A stretch of DNA of 64,000 nucleotides from an uncultured Tateyamaria sp. (GCF_947496075.1 NZ_CANMBJ010000003.1:213834-277833); one strand, 5' to 3'. Numbered from the stretch's first letter, positions 17,346 through 26,450 are shown. Made by a program: numbers and translations. Notes: generated by a model from the letters alone, not told the origin.

Positions 17346-17359
17346 TGTTACCGCGAACA
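17346..17359. promoter_or_regulatory. LacI-type operator, imperfect, at the first lacI gene
   Basis: TGTTACCGCGAACA matches the island's operator TGTTACCGATAACA at 12 of 14 positions and ends 11 bp before ATG 17371. This suggests autoregulation of the regulator. Confidence 0.5.
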
Positions 17360-17370
17360 CCCTAAGACCC

Positions 17371-18402
17371 ATGTCTCATAACCCCGCCAAATCAACCGGT
17401 CCCGTCACAATGCGTGACGTGGCGCGCGCCGCAGGCGTGTCGCGGATGACCGTAAGTCGAGCGTTAAAGAAGGACAGCCCTGTTTCTCAGGACACGCGCG
17501 ACCGGATCCTCAAGGTCGTACGGGAAATGAACTATGTGCCTGATCAGATGGCAGGCAGCCTTACCACCAAACGCTCTGGCTTTGTTGCCGTGCTTGTTCC
17601 CTCTCTGAACAACCTACACTTTGCAGAAACGGTGCAGGCGCTCACCGAAGAGCTGGAGGGGATAGGGCAACAGATCCTGCTTGGGCACACCGACTATTCT
17701 CCTGAGCGTGAGGAACAACTCGTCGAAGACATGCTCAAACGCCGACCCGAGGCGATTGTTCTGTCCTACGACGGGCATTCGGATCGGACCATCGCGCTGT
17801 TAAGCGACGCACATATCCCTGTGATCGAGTTGTGGGAACGACCTGACAATCCCATCGGCCACACGATCGGCTTTTCTAACCGGCGGGCCGCGGCAGACAT
17901 GACCCGCGCTCTAATTGACCGAGGCTATCGCAACATCGCCTTTGTGGGCGAAGCCGATGACGACTGGACCCGCGGCGCCGCGCGGCGCAAAGGCTATCTC
18001 GACGCGATGGAAGAGGCGGGCCTGCCCATGGACCGGGCGCTCAAGATCGGCAAACCACCTTTGTCCATCGAAGAGGGTGCTGCCGCCGCCACCCGTTTGC
18101 TGAACGACTTTCCGGACACCGATTGCGTGTTTTGCGTGTCCGACGCACCCGCCTTTGGCGTTTTGTCGGTAATGCTGAAACTGGGCAAGTCCGTGCCCGG
18201 AGACATCGGTATCGCCGGCTTTGGTGATTTCGAGGTTTCGCGCTTTGCCACGCCGACAATTTCGACGGTCTCCGTCGATCCCAAGACCATCGGACGCGAG
18301 ACCGGGCGACTGATCGGACGCCTCTTGTCAGACGACAATCCGGTGAGTCGCACATTGATCCCTGTGCCAGTCAATCTGACCTTCCGCGACAGCACGAAAT
18401 AA
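17371..18402 (+). CDS. LacI/GntR-type regulator of the idonate/gluconate island (1)
   Basis: 343 residues. N-terminal helix-turn-helix MRDVARAAGVSRMTVSRALK (14-33), hinge region near YVPDQMAGSLTTKRSGFVAV, then a periplasmic-binding-protein-like effector domain with TRGAARRKGYLDAME and GDIGIAGFGDFEVSRFATPTIST. It should bind palindromic operators and release on binding a sugar acid or its phosphate. I chose ATG 17371 because the frame upstream (from 17335) would run across the candidate operator and lacks protein character. The adjacent ABC operon carries the strongest operator pair. It is clearly related to the second regulator at 26477. Confidence 0.88.
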   Translation: MSHNPAKSTGPVTMRDVARAAGVSRMTVSRALKKDSPVSQDTRDRILKVVREMNYVPDQMAGSLTTKRSGFVAVLVPSLNNLHFAETVQALTEELEGIGQQILLGHTDYSPEREEQLVEDMLKRRPEAIVLSYDGHSDRTIALLSDAHIPVIELWERPDNPIGHTIGFSNRRAAADMTRALIDRGYRNIAFVGEADDDWTRGAARRKGYLDAMEEAGLPMDRALKIGKPPLSIEEGAAAATRLLNDFPDTDCVFCVSDAPAFGVLSVMLKLGKSVPGDIGIAGFGDFEVSRFATPTISTVSVDPKTIGRETGRLIGRLLSDDNPVSRTLIPVPVNLTFRDSTK

Positions 18403-18446
18403 CGAAACCAAGGCTTTTCAGGCGTTTACGCAGGGCAATTTTCCTT

Positions 18447-18484
18447 GTGTTACCGGTCACAATTGTTAATGTGACCGGTAACAC
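18447..18484. promoter_or_regulatory. Paired LacI-type operators before the ABC sugar importer
   Basis: TGTTACCGGTCACA (18448-18461) and its exact reverse complement TGTGACCGGTAACA (18470-18483) are separated by 8 bp, making one large palindrome. Each copy is itself a near-palindrome around ACCGGT. It lies 18 bp upstream of ATG 18502, where a repressor would block the promoter. Same motif family as 17346, 25939 and 29996. Confidence 0.8.
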
Positions 18485-18501
18485 AGAACGAAAGTGTACC
18501 C

Positions 18502-19590
18502 ATGCCCACCATCCGGCTCGACAATCTGGTAAAACGCTACGGCAACGTCGAGGTCCTGCACGGGATCGAACTTGAGATGGCCGAGAACGAGTTTACCGTA
18601 CTCGTAGGCCCCTCTGGCTGCGGCAAATCCACGACCCTGCGCATGATCGCTGGGCTCGAAGACGTGTCAGATGGCGAGATCTACGTCGACGACAAGCCGG
18701 TCAGCCATCTAGAGCCAAAGGAACGCGATCTGGCAATGGTGTTCCAGGACTACGCGCTCTACCCACACATGAACGTGGCGCAGAACATCAGCTTTGCCCT
18801 GCGCCTTGCCCGCCGCCCGAAATCCGAGATCAACGCCAAGGTCAAGGACGTGGCCGAAATGGTTGGTCTGACCGATTTTCTGGGCCGCAAACCAGGTGCC
18901 CTGTCTGGTGGTCAACGCCAGCGGGTCGCGATGGCCCGCGCGCTGGCGAAAGACTCGGGCATATTCCTGTTCGACGAACCGCTGTCGAACCTAGATGCCA
19001 AGCTGCGAGGCCAGATGCGGGCAGAACTGGCGCTGATGAGCCAGCGTGTCCAAAAAAACATGATCTACGTCACCCACGACCAGATCGAGGCGATGACGCT
19101 GGCTGACCGCATCGTCGTTATGCACGGCGGCTACATCCAGCAGCAAGGAACACCCGAAGAGCTGTTCAAACGCCCGGTCAACAAGTTCGTGGCGGGCTTC
19201 ATGGGCATGCCGCCGATGAACTTCCTCGACGGCACACTGGACGAGCGGGCAGGGGACATTTGGGTCACCGGTGACGGGTTCGATCTGAAGCTATCGGGTG
19301 ACATCGCAACCAAGGCCAAAGCGCATTCCAGCCGCGACATCACGCTGGGCATCCGCCCATCGGACCTGAGCTACGCAGAGGACGCCGACCCGGCACAAGC
19401 CCTCACCCTTGACGTGCAAGTGTCGGAATATGTCGGCGCGCAATCCGTCCTGCTGTGCAAATGCGGATCAGCGCAGGTGATGGTCGAGGTGAACTCGGAA
19501 ACGCCCGTCGCCCTTGGCCAGACCCTCACTTTCGCAGTCAACCAACGCGGCGTGCACCTGTTCGACCGCACAACTGAAATCGCACTTTGA
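18502..19590 (+). CDS. ugpC: Sugar ABC importer ATP-binding protein (UgpC/MalK type)
   Basis: 362 residues. Walker A GPSGCGKST (36-44), signature LSGGQRQR, Walker B IFLFDEPLSNLDAKLR, the H-loop VTHDQIEAMTLADRI, and a C-terminal OB-type regulatory domain (residues about 240-362) typical of MalK/UgpC. It powers import through the two permeases downstream. The gene order ATPase - binding protein - permease - permease forms one operon under the 18447 operator. The symbol reflects the subfamily, not a proven glycerol-phosphate substrate; context points to a sugar acid such as idonate or gluconate. Confidence 0.88.
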   Translation: MPTIRLDNLVKRYGNVEVLHGIELEMAENEFTVLVGPSGCGKSTTLRMIAGLEDVSDGEIYVDDKPVSHLEPKERDLAMVFQDYALYPHMNVAQNISFALRLARRPKSEINAKVKDVAEMVGLTDFLGRKPGALSGGQRQRVAMARALAKDSGIFLFDEPLSNLDAKLRGQMRAELALMSQRVQKNMIYVTHDQIEAMTLADRIVVMHGGYIQQQGTPEELFKRPVNKFVAGFMGMPPMNFLDGTLDERAGDIWVTGDGFDLKLSGDIATKAKAHSSRDITLGIRPSDLSYAEDADPAQALTLDVQVSEYVGAQSVLLCKCGSAQVMVEVNSETPVALGQTLTFAVNQRGVHLFDRTTEIAL

Positions 19591-19619
19591 AAACCAAAAA
19601 AGTTCTAAGGGAGGAACAC

Positions 19620-20948
19620 ATGTTCAAAGCACTAAAAACCACGGCGGTGGGTCTGACGACCGCCGCTATCATGGTGGGGGCGGCATTTGCCAATCCCTAC
19701 GAGGAATACGCGGGCACGACCCTGATCGTAAACTTCCCCGCACACCCGCATTACAACGCCGCGATGAAGGTACTGCCCGAGTTCACCAAGGAGACGGGCA
19801 TCGAGGTCGAGGTGGATCAGCTACCTTACCTCAAGATGCGCGAGCGTCAGACGCTGGAATTGGCGCAGGACGAAGGCGAATATGACCTCATTGCCTACGT
19901 CGTGTTTTCCAAGGCGGATTATGTCTTTGCCGACCAACTGGAAAACCTTGCCAAGTATTTCATGAACCCCAAGCTAGCTGACCCCAGCTATGACGCCGAT
20001 GACCTGATCGACGGCTATGTCGAGAACATCGGCGTTGCAGGTGGCACCAAGGGATATCTGCCGGGCAAGACCGGATCGCTCTTTGGTATCCCGTTCGGCT
20101 CGGAAACCTCTGTTCTTGCCTATCGCAAGGACATCTTTGAAAAGCACGGCATCGCCGAACCCAAAAACTATGACCAACTGCTTGATGCAGCTTGCAAAAT
20201 TCCCGAGGTCGAGCCTGGCATGGGTGGTATGGCCTCGCGCGCGGCATCCGGCCACCAGGCCAGTCACGCATTCCTTCTGCACCTCGCCCCGCTAGGCGGT
20301 CGCGTCTTTGACGACGCATGGAACCCGATCATCAACAACGCCGCGGGTGTCGAAGCAGCCAATGCGCTGAAAACGATTGTGGATTGTGGCCCCGAAGGTG
20401 CGATGAGCTTTGGCCCGTCTGAAGCAGCAAACGCATTTGCCAGCGGTCAGGCGGCAATGTTCATGGACTCCATCGCGTTCATGCCAGGGTTCGAAGATCC
20501 AGAGCGCAGCCAAGTTGTAGGTAAGGTCGGCTATGCCATGCATCCCGAAGGTGTGCGTCGCGGCAGCCAAACCGGTGGTTTCGGCATCGGTATCCCCAAG
20601 AATGCAGAGAACAAGGAAGCTGCTTTCTTGCTCATGCAGTGGCTGACCTCCAAGCAGGGTGACCTTATGGTCGCCATGGAAGGTGGTAACCCCTCACGCT
20701 TCTCGACCTACCAGGATGCGGGCCTGAACGAAAAATACCCGTTCGCCGCGACCTTTGGTGAAGCTCTGAAATATGCGGATCCCGACTGGCGCCCGATCAT
20801 CCCCGTCTGGGGCAAGATCAACGCGGACATCGGCACGACCATGTCCAAGGTGCTGACCGAAGATCTGGACATTCAGGAAGCGTTGGATGGCGTGGCCGAA
20901 CGGACCCGCGCCGTGATGGACGACGCTGGCTACTACACCTGGCAGTAA
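19620..20948 (+). CDS. Sugar ABC importer periplasmic binding protein
   Basis: 442 residues. Signal peptide MFKALKTTAVGLTTAAIM...AFA, then a cluster-B type extracellular solute-binding fold: TLIVNFPAHPHYNAAMKVL, PEFTKETGIEVEVDQLPY, FGIPFGSETSVLAYRKDIFE, FASGQAAMFMDSIAFMPGF. These are typical of SBP_bac_1 proteins for sugars and polyols. A strong AAGGGAGGA precedes ATG 19620. It captures the substrate in the periplasm. The ligand is not readable; an aldonic acid is inferred from the neighbours. A strong hairpin follows, so its message could exceed that of the permeases. Confidence 0.87.
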   Translation: MFKALKTTAVGLTTAAIMVGAAFANPYEEYAGTTLIVNFPAHPHYNAAMKVLPEFTKETGIEVEVDQLPYLKMRERQTLELAQDEGEYDLIAYVVFSKADYVFADQLENLAKYFMNPKLADPSYDADDLIDGYVENIGVAGGTKGYLPGKTGSLFGIPFGSETSVLAYRKDIFEKHGIAEPKNYDQLLDAACKIPEVEPGMGGMASRAASGHQASHAFLLHLAPLGGRVFDDAWNPIINNAAGVEAANALKTIVDCGPEGAMSFGPSEAANAFASGQAAMFMDSIAFMPGFEDPERSQVVGKVGYAMHPEGVRRGSQTGGFGIGIPKNAENKEAAFLLMQWLTSKQGDLMVAMEGGNPSRFSTYQDAGLNEKYPFAATFGEALKYADPDWRPIIPVWGKINADIGTTMSKVLTEDLDIQEALDGVAERTRAVMDDAGYYTWQ

Positions 20949-20961
20949 GCCTTTCCTCCTG

Positions 20962-20993
20962 CCGGGGCGTGTGGTGTCACACCCGCGCCCCGG
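20962..20993 (+). terminator. Intra-operon attenuator after the binding-protein gene
   Basis: CCGGGGCG (20962-20969) pairs with CGCCCCGG (20986-20993); an inner GTGTG/CACAC stem strengthens it, and TCTTTT follows. Placed between binding protein and permeases, it fits partial termination that keeps binding protein in excess. Confidence 0.7.
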
Positions 20994-21026
20994 TCTTTTC
21001 CCTTACGACCTTGGAAAGAATGACCC

Positions 21027-21938
21027 ATGCGCACCGCGATGGCCAACCGACTGACGCCCTACATGTTCATGGCACCGGCCGTGATCATTATGGCAATCGC
21101 GCTGATGTACCCGCTGGGCTACATGGTCTGGGGCTCTTTCCGCGACTGGAATCCGAGCCAGACCATTGGCGAGGCCGAATTCGTGGGCCTTAAGAACTAC
21201 ATCTTCCTTTGGAACGACCCGAATTTTCACGAAAGCCTGGGCGTCACGCTGCGCTTTGCTTTTTTTGTCGTCACCATCGAGATGATCATCGGCGTGGGCC
21301 TCGCGCTGCTGCTCGACCGCGAGATCCGTGGCATCTCGATCCTGCGCACAATGTTCATCCTGCCGATGATGATCGCTCCCGTCGTGGTCGGCCTCATGTG
21401 GCGCTACATGTACCACCCAACGGTCGGCACGTTTAATCGCTTCCTCGACAGCATCGGCCTGCCGCGCGTGGACTGGCTGGGGGATTATGCGCTGACGTCA
21501 GTCATTATTGCCGATATCTGGCAATGGACGCCTTTCATCTTCATTCTCTCGCTTGCTGCTCTGCAATCGCTGCCGCGGTCTGCGCTGGAGGCGGCCCGGA
21601 TCGACGGTGCCACCGCCTGGCAGCAGATCATCCACATCAAACTGCCTTTGATGATGCCCGTTCTGATCGTCACCGCACTTCTACGCCTGATCGACGCCTT
21701 CAAAGTGCTGGAAGTGATCCTCGTGATGACCGAAGGCGGCCCGGGCTTGTCGACCGAAATCTTGGCCCTGCGGATCAGCCGCACCGCCACCGAATTCCGT
21801 GAACTCGGCGTCGCCGCCGCCATGTCCAACTACCTGCTGATCCTGCTGCTCTTGCTGACCGTCGGCATGTTCGCCTTCAACCGCTGGCAGGAAGCACGTG
21901 CCGCTCGCCTGAATGCGCTGGTCGAGGAGGAAAGCTGA
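21027..21938 (+). CDS. Sugar ABC importer permease 1 (MalF type)
   Basis: 303 residues with about six membrane helices. The conserved EAA loop reads SALEAARIDGATAWQQIIHIKLPLMMPVL, which contacts the ATPase. Helix 1 is LTPYMFMAPAVIIMAIALMYP. Binding-protein-dependent permease of the sugar (CUT1) class. It is separated from the binding protein by the attenuator hairpin and overlaps the second permease by one base (TGATG). GGAAAG lies before ATG 21027; a second Met at residue 5 (MANRL) is an alternative start. Confidence 0.87.
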   Translation: MRTAMANRLTPYMFMAPAVIIMAIALMYPLGYMVWGSFRDWNPSQTIGEAEFVGLKNYIFLWNDPNFHESLGVTLRFAFFVVTIEMIIGVGLALLLDREIRGISILRTMFILPMMIAPVVVGLMWRYMYHPTVGTFNRFLDSIGLPRVDWLGDYALTSVIIADIWQWTPFIFILSLAALQSLPRSALEAARIDGATAWQQIIHIKLPLMMPVLIVTALLRLIDAFKVLEVILVMTEGGPGLSTEILALRISRTATEFRELGVAAAMSNYLLILLLLLTVGMFAFNRWQEARAARLNALVEEES

Positions 21939-22873
21939 TGTCGACCCCCAATTCCCGCGCCAATCCGGCATTCTACGCTGTCATTGCCCTGCTGGTGTTC
22001 ATGTCTGTCGGCCCCGTGATCCTGATGTTCATGAACTCGTTCAAACTGGACGTGGACATCATCTCGGGCACCTCTGGTCTGATCTTCCTGCCCACCATTC
22101 AGAACTATGAAAAGGCGCTGTGCGATGTGCTCTGGTACGAGCCGGACCACATAGACTTCTGCTCACTTAAGTTCGGCAACGCCTTCATCAACTCGCTAAT
22201 CATCGCGCTGGTCTCGACCGCACTGACGCTGGTGATCGGGTGCATGGCGGCCTACGCCTTGGTGCGGTTCCGGTTCATGGGGCGGGATACCGTGTCGCTT
22301 AGCACACTCATGGTCCGCATGGTGCCGCCTGCCGTGCTGCTCGTCCCTGTGTTTGGTTTGTGGAATAACGAGTTCTGTCTGGATCGCGATGGCCTCATTG
22401 GCGGAGCGATCCGGGACACGTTTGGCGGCCGGGGTGATGTCTGCCTTGCAGGCACGCACTCCGGTATCATCCTGATCTACGTGGCGATGAACCTGCCCTT
22501 TGTGATCTGGATCCTGCAAAGCTTCATCGTTCAGGTACCGCGCTCACTGGAAGAGGCCGCGCGCGTCGACGGGGCAGGGCCTTTTCAGGTGTTCTTCAAA
22601 GTCGTCCTGCCGCTGATCAAACCCGGCCTCGCCGCTGCCGCCATCTTCACCTTCCGCATCGCGTGGAATGAGTACCTGCTCGCATCCGCCCTGTCGGACC
22701 GTGACACGCGCACTGTGCCGATCCTGATCGTGAACAACATGTCGGAATTCAACGTGGAATGGGGGGTTATCATGGCCACGGGCATGCTGCTGGCCATACC
22801 ACCCATCATCTTCACGCTGCTGGCCAGCCGGCAGATCATCACCGGCATGACGGCAGGGGCGGTCAAAGGTTGA
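21938..22873 (+). CDS. Sugar ABC importer permease 2 (MalG type)
   Basis: 311 residues, six predicted helices. EAA loop RSLEEAARVDGAGPFQVFFKVVLPLIKPGL; MalG-like C-terminal end QIITGMTAGAVKG. An insert of about 40 residues with Cys (EFCLDRDGLIGGAIRDTFGGRGDVCLAGTHS) lengthens the periplasmic loop between helices 3 and 4; an earlier loop also carries Cys residues (LCDVLWYEPDHIDFCSLKFG). It partners the first permease. The stop overlaps the start of the cytochrome gene (TGATG), so the latter belongs to the operon. Confidence 0.87.
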   Translation: MSTPNSRANPAFYAVIALLVFMSVGPVILMFMNSFKLDVDIISGTSGLIFLPTIQNYEKALCDVLWYEPDHIDFCSLKFGNAFINSLIIALVSTALTLVIGCMAAYALVRFRFMGRDTVSLSTLMVRMVPPAVLLVPVFGLWNNEFCLDRDGLIGGAIRDTFGGRGDVCLAGTHSGIILIYVAMNLPFVIWILQSFIVQVPRSLEEAARVDGAGPFQVFFKVVLPLIKPGLAAAAIFTFRIAWNEYLLASALSDRDTRTVPILIVNNMSEFNVEWGVIMATGMLLAIPPIIFTLLASRQIITGMTAGAVKG

Positions 22874-23616
22874 TGGACTGGCTTCTCGCCCCCATCGATC
22901 CGACGCGTGCGCATGAGGTGGGCTTCGCCATCTCGTGGCACGCCCGGTCGATGGTGCTGGCGTGGGGCATACTTGCGCCATTGGCAGTAATTATCGCCCG
23001 CTTCTTCAAGGTGATGCCGGGGCAGGATTGGCCACGTGAACTGGACAACCAGGTCTGGTGGCGCAGCCATTGGATGGGACAGTCTCTGGTGGTCGGTCTG
23101 TCGATCTTTGGTCTGGCGCTGGTGCTGCCAAGCGATCTTGCCACGATGAACCTGCACAATTGGCTCGGTTACGTCGTGCTGGTGGGCGCATTGTTGCAAG
23201 TCGTGCTGGGGCTGTGCCGGGGTTCCAAAGGCGGACCCACAGACGCACAGTTGCGCGGGCACCACTACGACATGACACCTTGGCGGCGCATGTTCGAAGC
23301 ATTGCACAAGATGATTGGATATGCGGTCATCCTGCTGGCAATCCTAACAATCGCGTTGGGCTTGTGGAAAGCCAACGGACCGGTCTGGATGTGGCTGGTT
23401 TTGGCGATATGGTGGACGACACTGCTGGCCGTATTCGTGCTGATGCAAAAACGAGGGATGGCCGTGGACACATATCAGGCGATCTGGGGCACCGACCCCG
23501 ACCATCCTGGCAATCAGGGGCCAGCCCCCGGCTGGGGGATGCGCCGACTGGGCGAAACAGAAGAAGGAAGAGACGATGTTCGGCGTCATCGAGGGGACCG
23601 GGTTCGAAGTCATTGA
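22873..23616 (+). CDS. Cytochrome b561-type membrane protein in the sugar operon
   Basis: 247 residues, about five helices. HARSMVLAWGILAPLAVIIA is the classic b561 second-helix motif, with further candidate heme-ligand histidines in WWRSHWMGQS, NLHNWLGYV and ALHKMIGYA. The family moves electrons across or within membranes, often paired with periplasmic redox domains. The start overlaps the permease stop (TGATG), and the C-terminus overlaps the gluconolactonase gene by 41 bp. A cytochrome inside a sugar-import operon is unusual. Possibly it accepts electrons from a periplasmic sugar dehydrogenase encoded elsewhere; that is speculation. The hydrophilic tail after GWGMRRLGETEEG may be shadow coding over the next gene. 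Confidence 0.82.
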   Translation: MDWLLAPIDPTRAHEVGFAISWHARSMVLAWGILAPLAVIIARFFKVMPGQDWPRELDNQVWWRSHWMGQSLVVGLSIFGLALVLPSDLATMNLHNWLGYVVLVGALLQVVLGLCRGSKGGPTDAQLRGHHYDMTPWRRMFEALHKMIGYAVILLAILTIALGLWKANGPVWMWLVLAIWWTTLLAVFVLMQKRGMAVDTYQAIWGTDPDHPGNQGPAPGWGMRRLGETEEGRDDVRRHRGDRVRSH

Positions 23617-24499
23617 ACCCGAATTTGCGGAATGCTTCGTGGGCCACGCGCGGGTCGAGCGGCTCTGGACAGGCGCCCGCTGGTCCGAGGGGCCTGTGTG
23701 GTTTGCCGCTGGGCAATACCTGCTGTGGTCCGACATCCCAAACAACCGCATTTTGCGCTACGACGACACGGATGGGTCAGTCTCAACTTTTCGCCAGCCG
23801 TCCAACAACTCCAACGGCCACACGGTGGACCGGCAAGGGCGGTTGGTGTCCTGCGAACACCTCGCCCGCCGGGTCACGCGCACCGAGCATGACGGCTCAA
23901 TCACAGTCATTGCGGACAACTACCAAGGTAAGCGGCTGAACTCGCCCAACGATGTGGTCGTGAAATCCGACGGCTCGGTGTGGTTTACTGACCCCAGCTA
24001 CGGCATTCTCATGGACTACGAAGGCGACCGCGCCGACAGCGAAATCGGTGCCTGCCACGTGTACCGCGTCGACCAATCGGGCGAGATCAGCATCGCGGAC
24101 GACGACTACGTCAAACCCAACGGCCTCGCCTTTTCACCAGACGAGGCGTTGCTCTACATCGCCGACACCGGCATCACCCACGACGCAGACGGCCCCAAGC
24201 ACATCCGCCGCCACAGCGTCAACGCCGATGGCACACTGTCCGGTGGCGAGGTGTTCGCCACCTGCACCGAAGGGCTGTTCGATGGCTTCCGCCTCGACAC
24301 CCATGGCCGGATCTGGAGCTCAGCCGCCGATGGCGTGCACTGCATCAACAGCGACGGCATGCTGATCGGCAAAGTGCACATCCCCGAATTGGTCGGGAAT
24401 GTGTGTTTCGGAGGGGAGAAGCTGAACCGGCTCTTTATCGCCGGCACAACCTCGCTCTATTCGGTCTTCCTCAACGTAAACGGGGTCTCACCCGTTTAG
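23576..24499 (+). CDS. SMP-30/gluconolactonase-family lactonase
   Basis: 307 residues, a six-bladed propeller of the SMP-30/LRE family. RWSEGPVWFAAGQYLLWSDI carries the metal-ligand Glu, LNSPNDVVVKSDGSVWFTDP the Asn, and KPNGLAFSPDEALLYIADTG the second Asn/Asp region. No signal peptide, so cytoplasmic. It hydrolyses aldonolactones to aldonic acids, which fits gluconate or idonate production ahead of Gnd and gluconokinase. Start ATG 23576 lies inside the cytochrome gene; AGAAGGAAGAG precedes it. It is convergent with gnd, the two overlapping by 12 bp. Confidence 0.88.
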   Translation: MFGVIEGTGFEVIEPEFAECFVGHARVERLWTGARWSEGPVWFAAGQYLLWSDIPNNRILRYDDTDGSVSTFRQPSNNSNGHTVDRQGRLVSCEHLARRVTRTEHDGSITVIADNYQGKRLNSPNDVVVKSDGSVWFTDPSYGILMDYEGDRADSEIGACHVYRVDQSGEISIADDDYVKPNGLAFSPDEALLYIADTGITHDADGPKHIRRHSVNADGTLSGGEVFATCTEGLFDGFRLDTHGRIWSSAADGVHCINSDGMLIGKVHIPELVGNVCFGGEKLNRLFIAGTTSLYSVFLNVNGVSPV

Positions 24500-25909
24500 G
24501 TGCTGATCCAGCCACGGGCCATGATGCGCACCGTCCTTGTCGGTGCGCTCAAAGCTATGCGCTCCGAAATAGTCGCGCTGTGCTTGCAGCATGTTGGCGG
24601 TCGTCCGTGCGCTGGTCAGCGTGTCGAAGTAGTTCAGCGCCGCAGCCAGTGCAGGCACCGGCTGCCCCGCACCCATCGCCACGACGGCAACCTTACGCAG
24701 CCCGGCTATATTCGTTTTCAGAATGTCCGCAAAATACGGAGCAAGGGCGAGGTTCTGTTCTGGCGCATTTGTCAGCGCAGATGCCATGTCGTTCAACATG
24801 GCGGAACGAATGATGCATCCCTCGCGCCAGACCTCGGCAATCTCTGCCATGGGTAGCTCCCAACCATAATCCGCGCTGGCTTTGATCAACAATTCAAAGC
24901 CTTGGGCATAGCACAGCACCTTGCCTGCAATCAGCGCCTGTTCGAGATCATCGAAGCTCACCGCGCCATCCGACATCGCACCGCCGGTCGATCCAAACGC
25001 ATCCGCGCCCGCCAAGCGTAAGTCCCGTGCGGCCGACATATTTCGAGCAAAGACCGCCGCCTCAATCACCGGTACTGGCGCACCCAGCATCTGGCTTTCA
25101 ATTGCGGTCCAGCGCCCGGTTCCCTTTTGCCCCGCACGATCCAGAATTATGTCAAGCACCGGATTGCCAGTCTCAGGGTCTGTCGCGGCAGACACCTTGC
25201 CCGAAATCTCGATCAGATAGCTTTGCAGCAAGCCCTCATTCCACCGATCAAACACGGCACCACAGGCAGTTGCATCCATCCCCATACCATCCCGCATGAC
25301 CCCGTAAGCTTCGGCAATCAGCTGCATGTCGGCGTATTCGATCCCGTTGTGCACCGTTTTGACGAAATGCCCGGCACCGCCTGTACCCATGTAGGTGGCA
25401 CAGGGCTGGCCGTCGTATTTTGCCGAAATCGCTCGAAGGATATGAGCCACACGGTCCCATGCCGCCGATGTCCCACCGCCCATTATCGACGGACCAAAAC
25501 GCGCCCCTTCTGCCCCGCCTGACACTCCAACACCTAGAAACGGCACGCCGGAATCTTCAGCATCCCTCGCACGCCGCTCACTATCGTGGAAGTTCGCGTT
25601 GCCCGCATCGATGATCATGTCTTCGGCATCTAGCAGTGGACGCAGCTGTGCGATCTGCGCGTCCACTGCATCGCCCGCCGGCACCATCAGGATAATGTTG
25701 CGGGGGCTGGCCAGACCTTGCACAAAATCCTCAAGCTCTGCGTGGCCCGTAATATGCTTGGCCAGATCACCCGCCTTGTCCATGAACTCAGGGATGCGCT
25801 CCGACGTACGATTGTGAACCGCCACCAAAAACCCATTGTCGGCAATGTTCAGCGCCAACATGGCACCCATTGTGCCCAACCCGATCACACCGATTTCTGC
25901 TTCAGACAT
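24488..25909 (-). CDS. gnd: 6-phosphogluconate dehydrogenase, decarboxylating
   Basis: 473 residues. NADP-binding GLGTMG (10-15), the family signature around GVSGGAEGARFGPSIMGGG, KTVHNGIEYADMQLIAEAY with the catalytic Lys and Asn region, and the C-terminal all-helical domain. It oxidises 6-phosphogluconate to ribulose 5-phosphate plus CO2. Together with the gluconokinase at 28698 this drains gluconate into the pentose phosphate pathway. Start ATG 25909 is preceded by GAGGAAAG; the longer frame upstream would cross the operator. The operator at 25939 lies 30 bp upstream. Confidence 0.92.
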   Translation of the reverse strand: MSEAEIGVIGLGTMGAMLALNIADNGFLVAVHNRTSERIPEFMDKAGDLAKHITGHAELEDFVQGLASPRNIILMVPAGDAVDAQIAQLRPLLDAEDMIIDAGNANFHDSERRARDAEDSGVPFLGVGVSGGAEGARFGPSIMGGGTSAAWDRVAHILRAISAKYDGQPCATYMGTGGAGHFVKTVHNGIEYADMQLIAEAYGVMRDGMGMDATACGAVFDRWNEGLLQSYLIEISGKVSAATDPETGNPVLDIILDRAGQKGTGRWTAIESQMLGAPVPVIEAAVFARNMSAARDLRLAGADAFGSTGGAMSDGAVSFDDLEQALIAGKVLCYAQGFELLIKASADYGWELPMAEIAEVWREGCIIRSAMLNDMASALTNAPEQNLALAPYFADILKTNIAGLRKVAVVAMGAGQPVPALAAALNYFDTLTSARTTANMLQAQRDYFGAHSFERTDKDGAHHGPWLDQHLNG

Positions 25910-25938
25910 GTGCTTTCCTCTTTTGTGTGGCACTGTTA

Positions 25939-25952
25939 TGTTACCGATAACA
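25939..25952. promoter_or_regulatory. LacI-type operator between gnd and the GlcG-like gene
   Basis: TGTTACCGATAACA, near-perfect palindrome (TGTTA-CCGA-TAACA), in the divergent gap between gnd (minus) and the small HbpS/GlcG-like gene (plus). It could control both. Matches the islands at 18447 and 29996. Confidence 0.75.
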
Positions 25953-25975
25953 AACACGATCGAAGGATGGAAGCC

Positions 25976-26407
25976 ATGCATGTCGAAAACTCACTGGTGC
26001 TGACACACCGGGCTGTCCTGACAATGCTGCAGGCCGCCGTTTCGAGAGCAGAAGAAATGGGGCAACCGCAATGTATCGTTATCGTGGATGCCAGTGGGGT
26101 CGCTCTGGGTCAGATCAGGATGTCCGGAGCAAAATTCCTCAGCCTCAAAAGCGCCGAAACCAAGGCACGTACTGCCGCCTCGATCCGCGCGCCCAGCGAT
26201 GCAATCCCGGAACAGGTCGGCCTTTACATTGCGGCCGCCACGGGCAACGACGTTACACGACTTGGTGGCGGGTTGCCGATCTATGTTGATGGAACATGCA
26301 TCGGCGGTATTGGTGTTGGATCGGGCACACCTGAGCAGGATAAGGACGTTGCACGGGCAGCGCTTACGGCCATTGGTGCCGAGATAACGCACCAAACATC
26401 AGCTTAA
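25976..26407 (+). CDS. GlcG/HbpS-family small protein
   Basis: 143 residues of the GlcG/HbpS/PduO-C fold (profilin-like): LTHRAVLTMLQAAVSRAEEM, IVIVDASGVALGQIRMSGA, SLKSAETKARTAASIRAPS, GGLPIYVDGTCIGGIGVGSG. Members bind heme (HbpS) or sit in glycolate and aldehyde pathways (GlcG), usually with no proven catalysis. Start ATG 25976 with GAAGGA 8 bp before it; an in-frame ATG at 25967 is possible. It lacks a signal peptide. Divergent from gnd under a LacI-type operator, so an accessory role in sugar-acid metabolism is likelier than heme here. Confidence 0.75.
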   Translation: MHVENSLVLTHRAVLTMLQAAVSRAEEMGQPQCIVIVDASGVALGQIRMSGAKFLSLKSAETKARTAASIRAPSDAIPEQVGLYIAAATGNDVTRLGGGLPIYVDGTCIGGIGVGSGTPEQDKDVARAALTAIGAEITHQTSA

Positions 26408-26450
26408 TAATTTACATAACTATGATTATTGGCTCATATTAGGCTCACGT

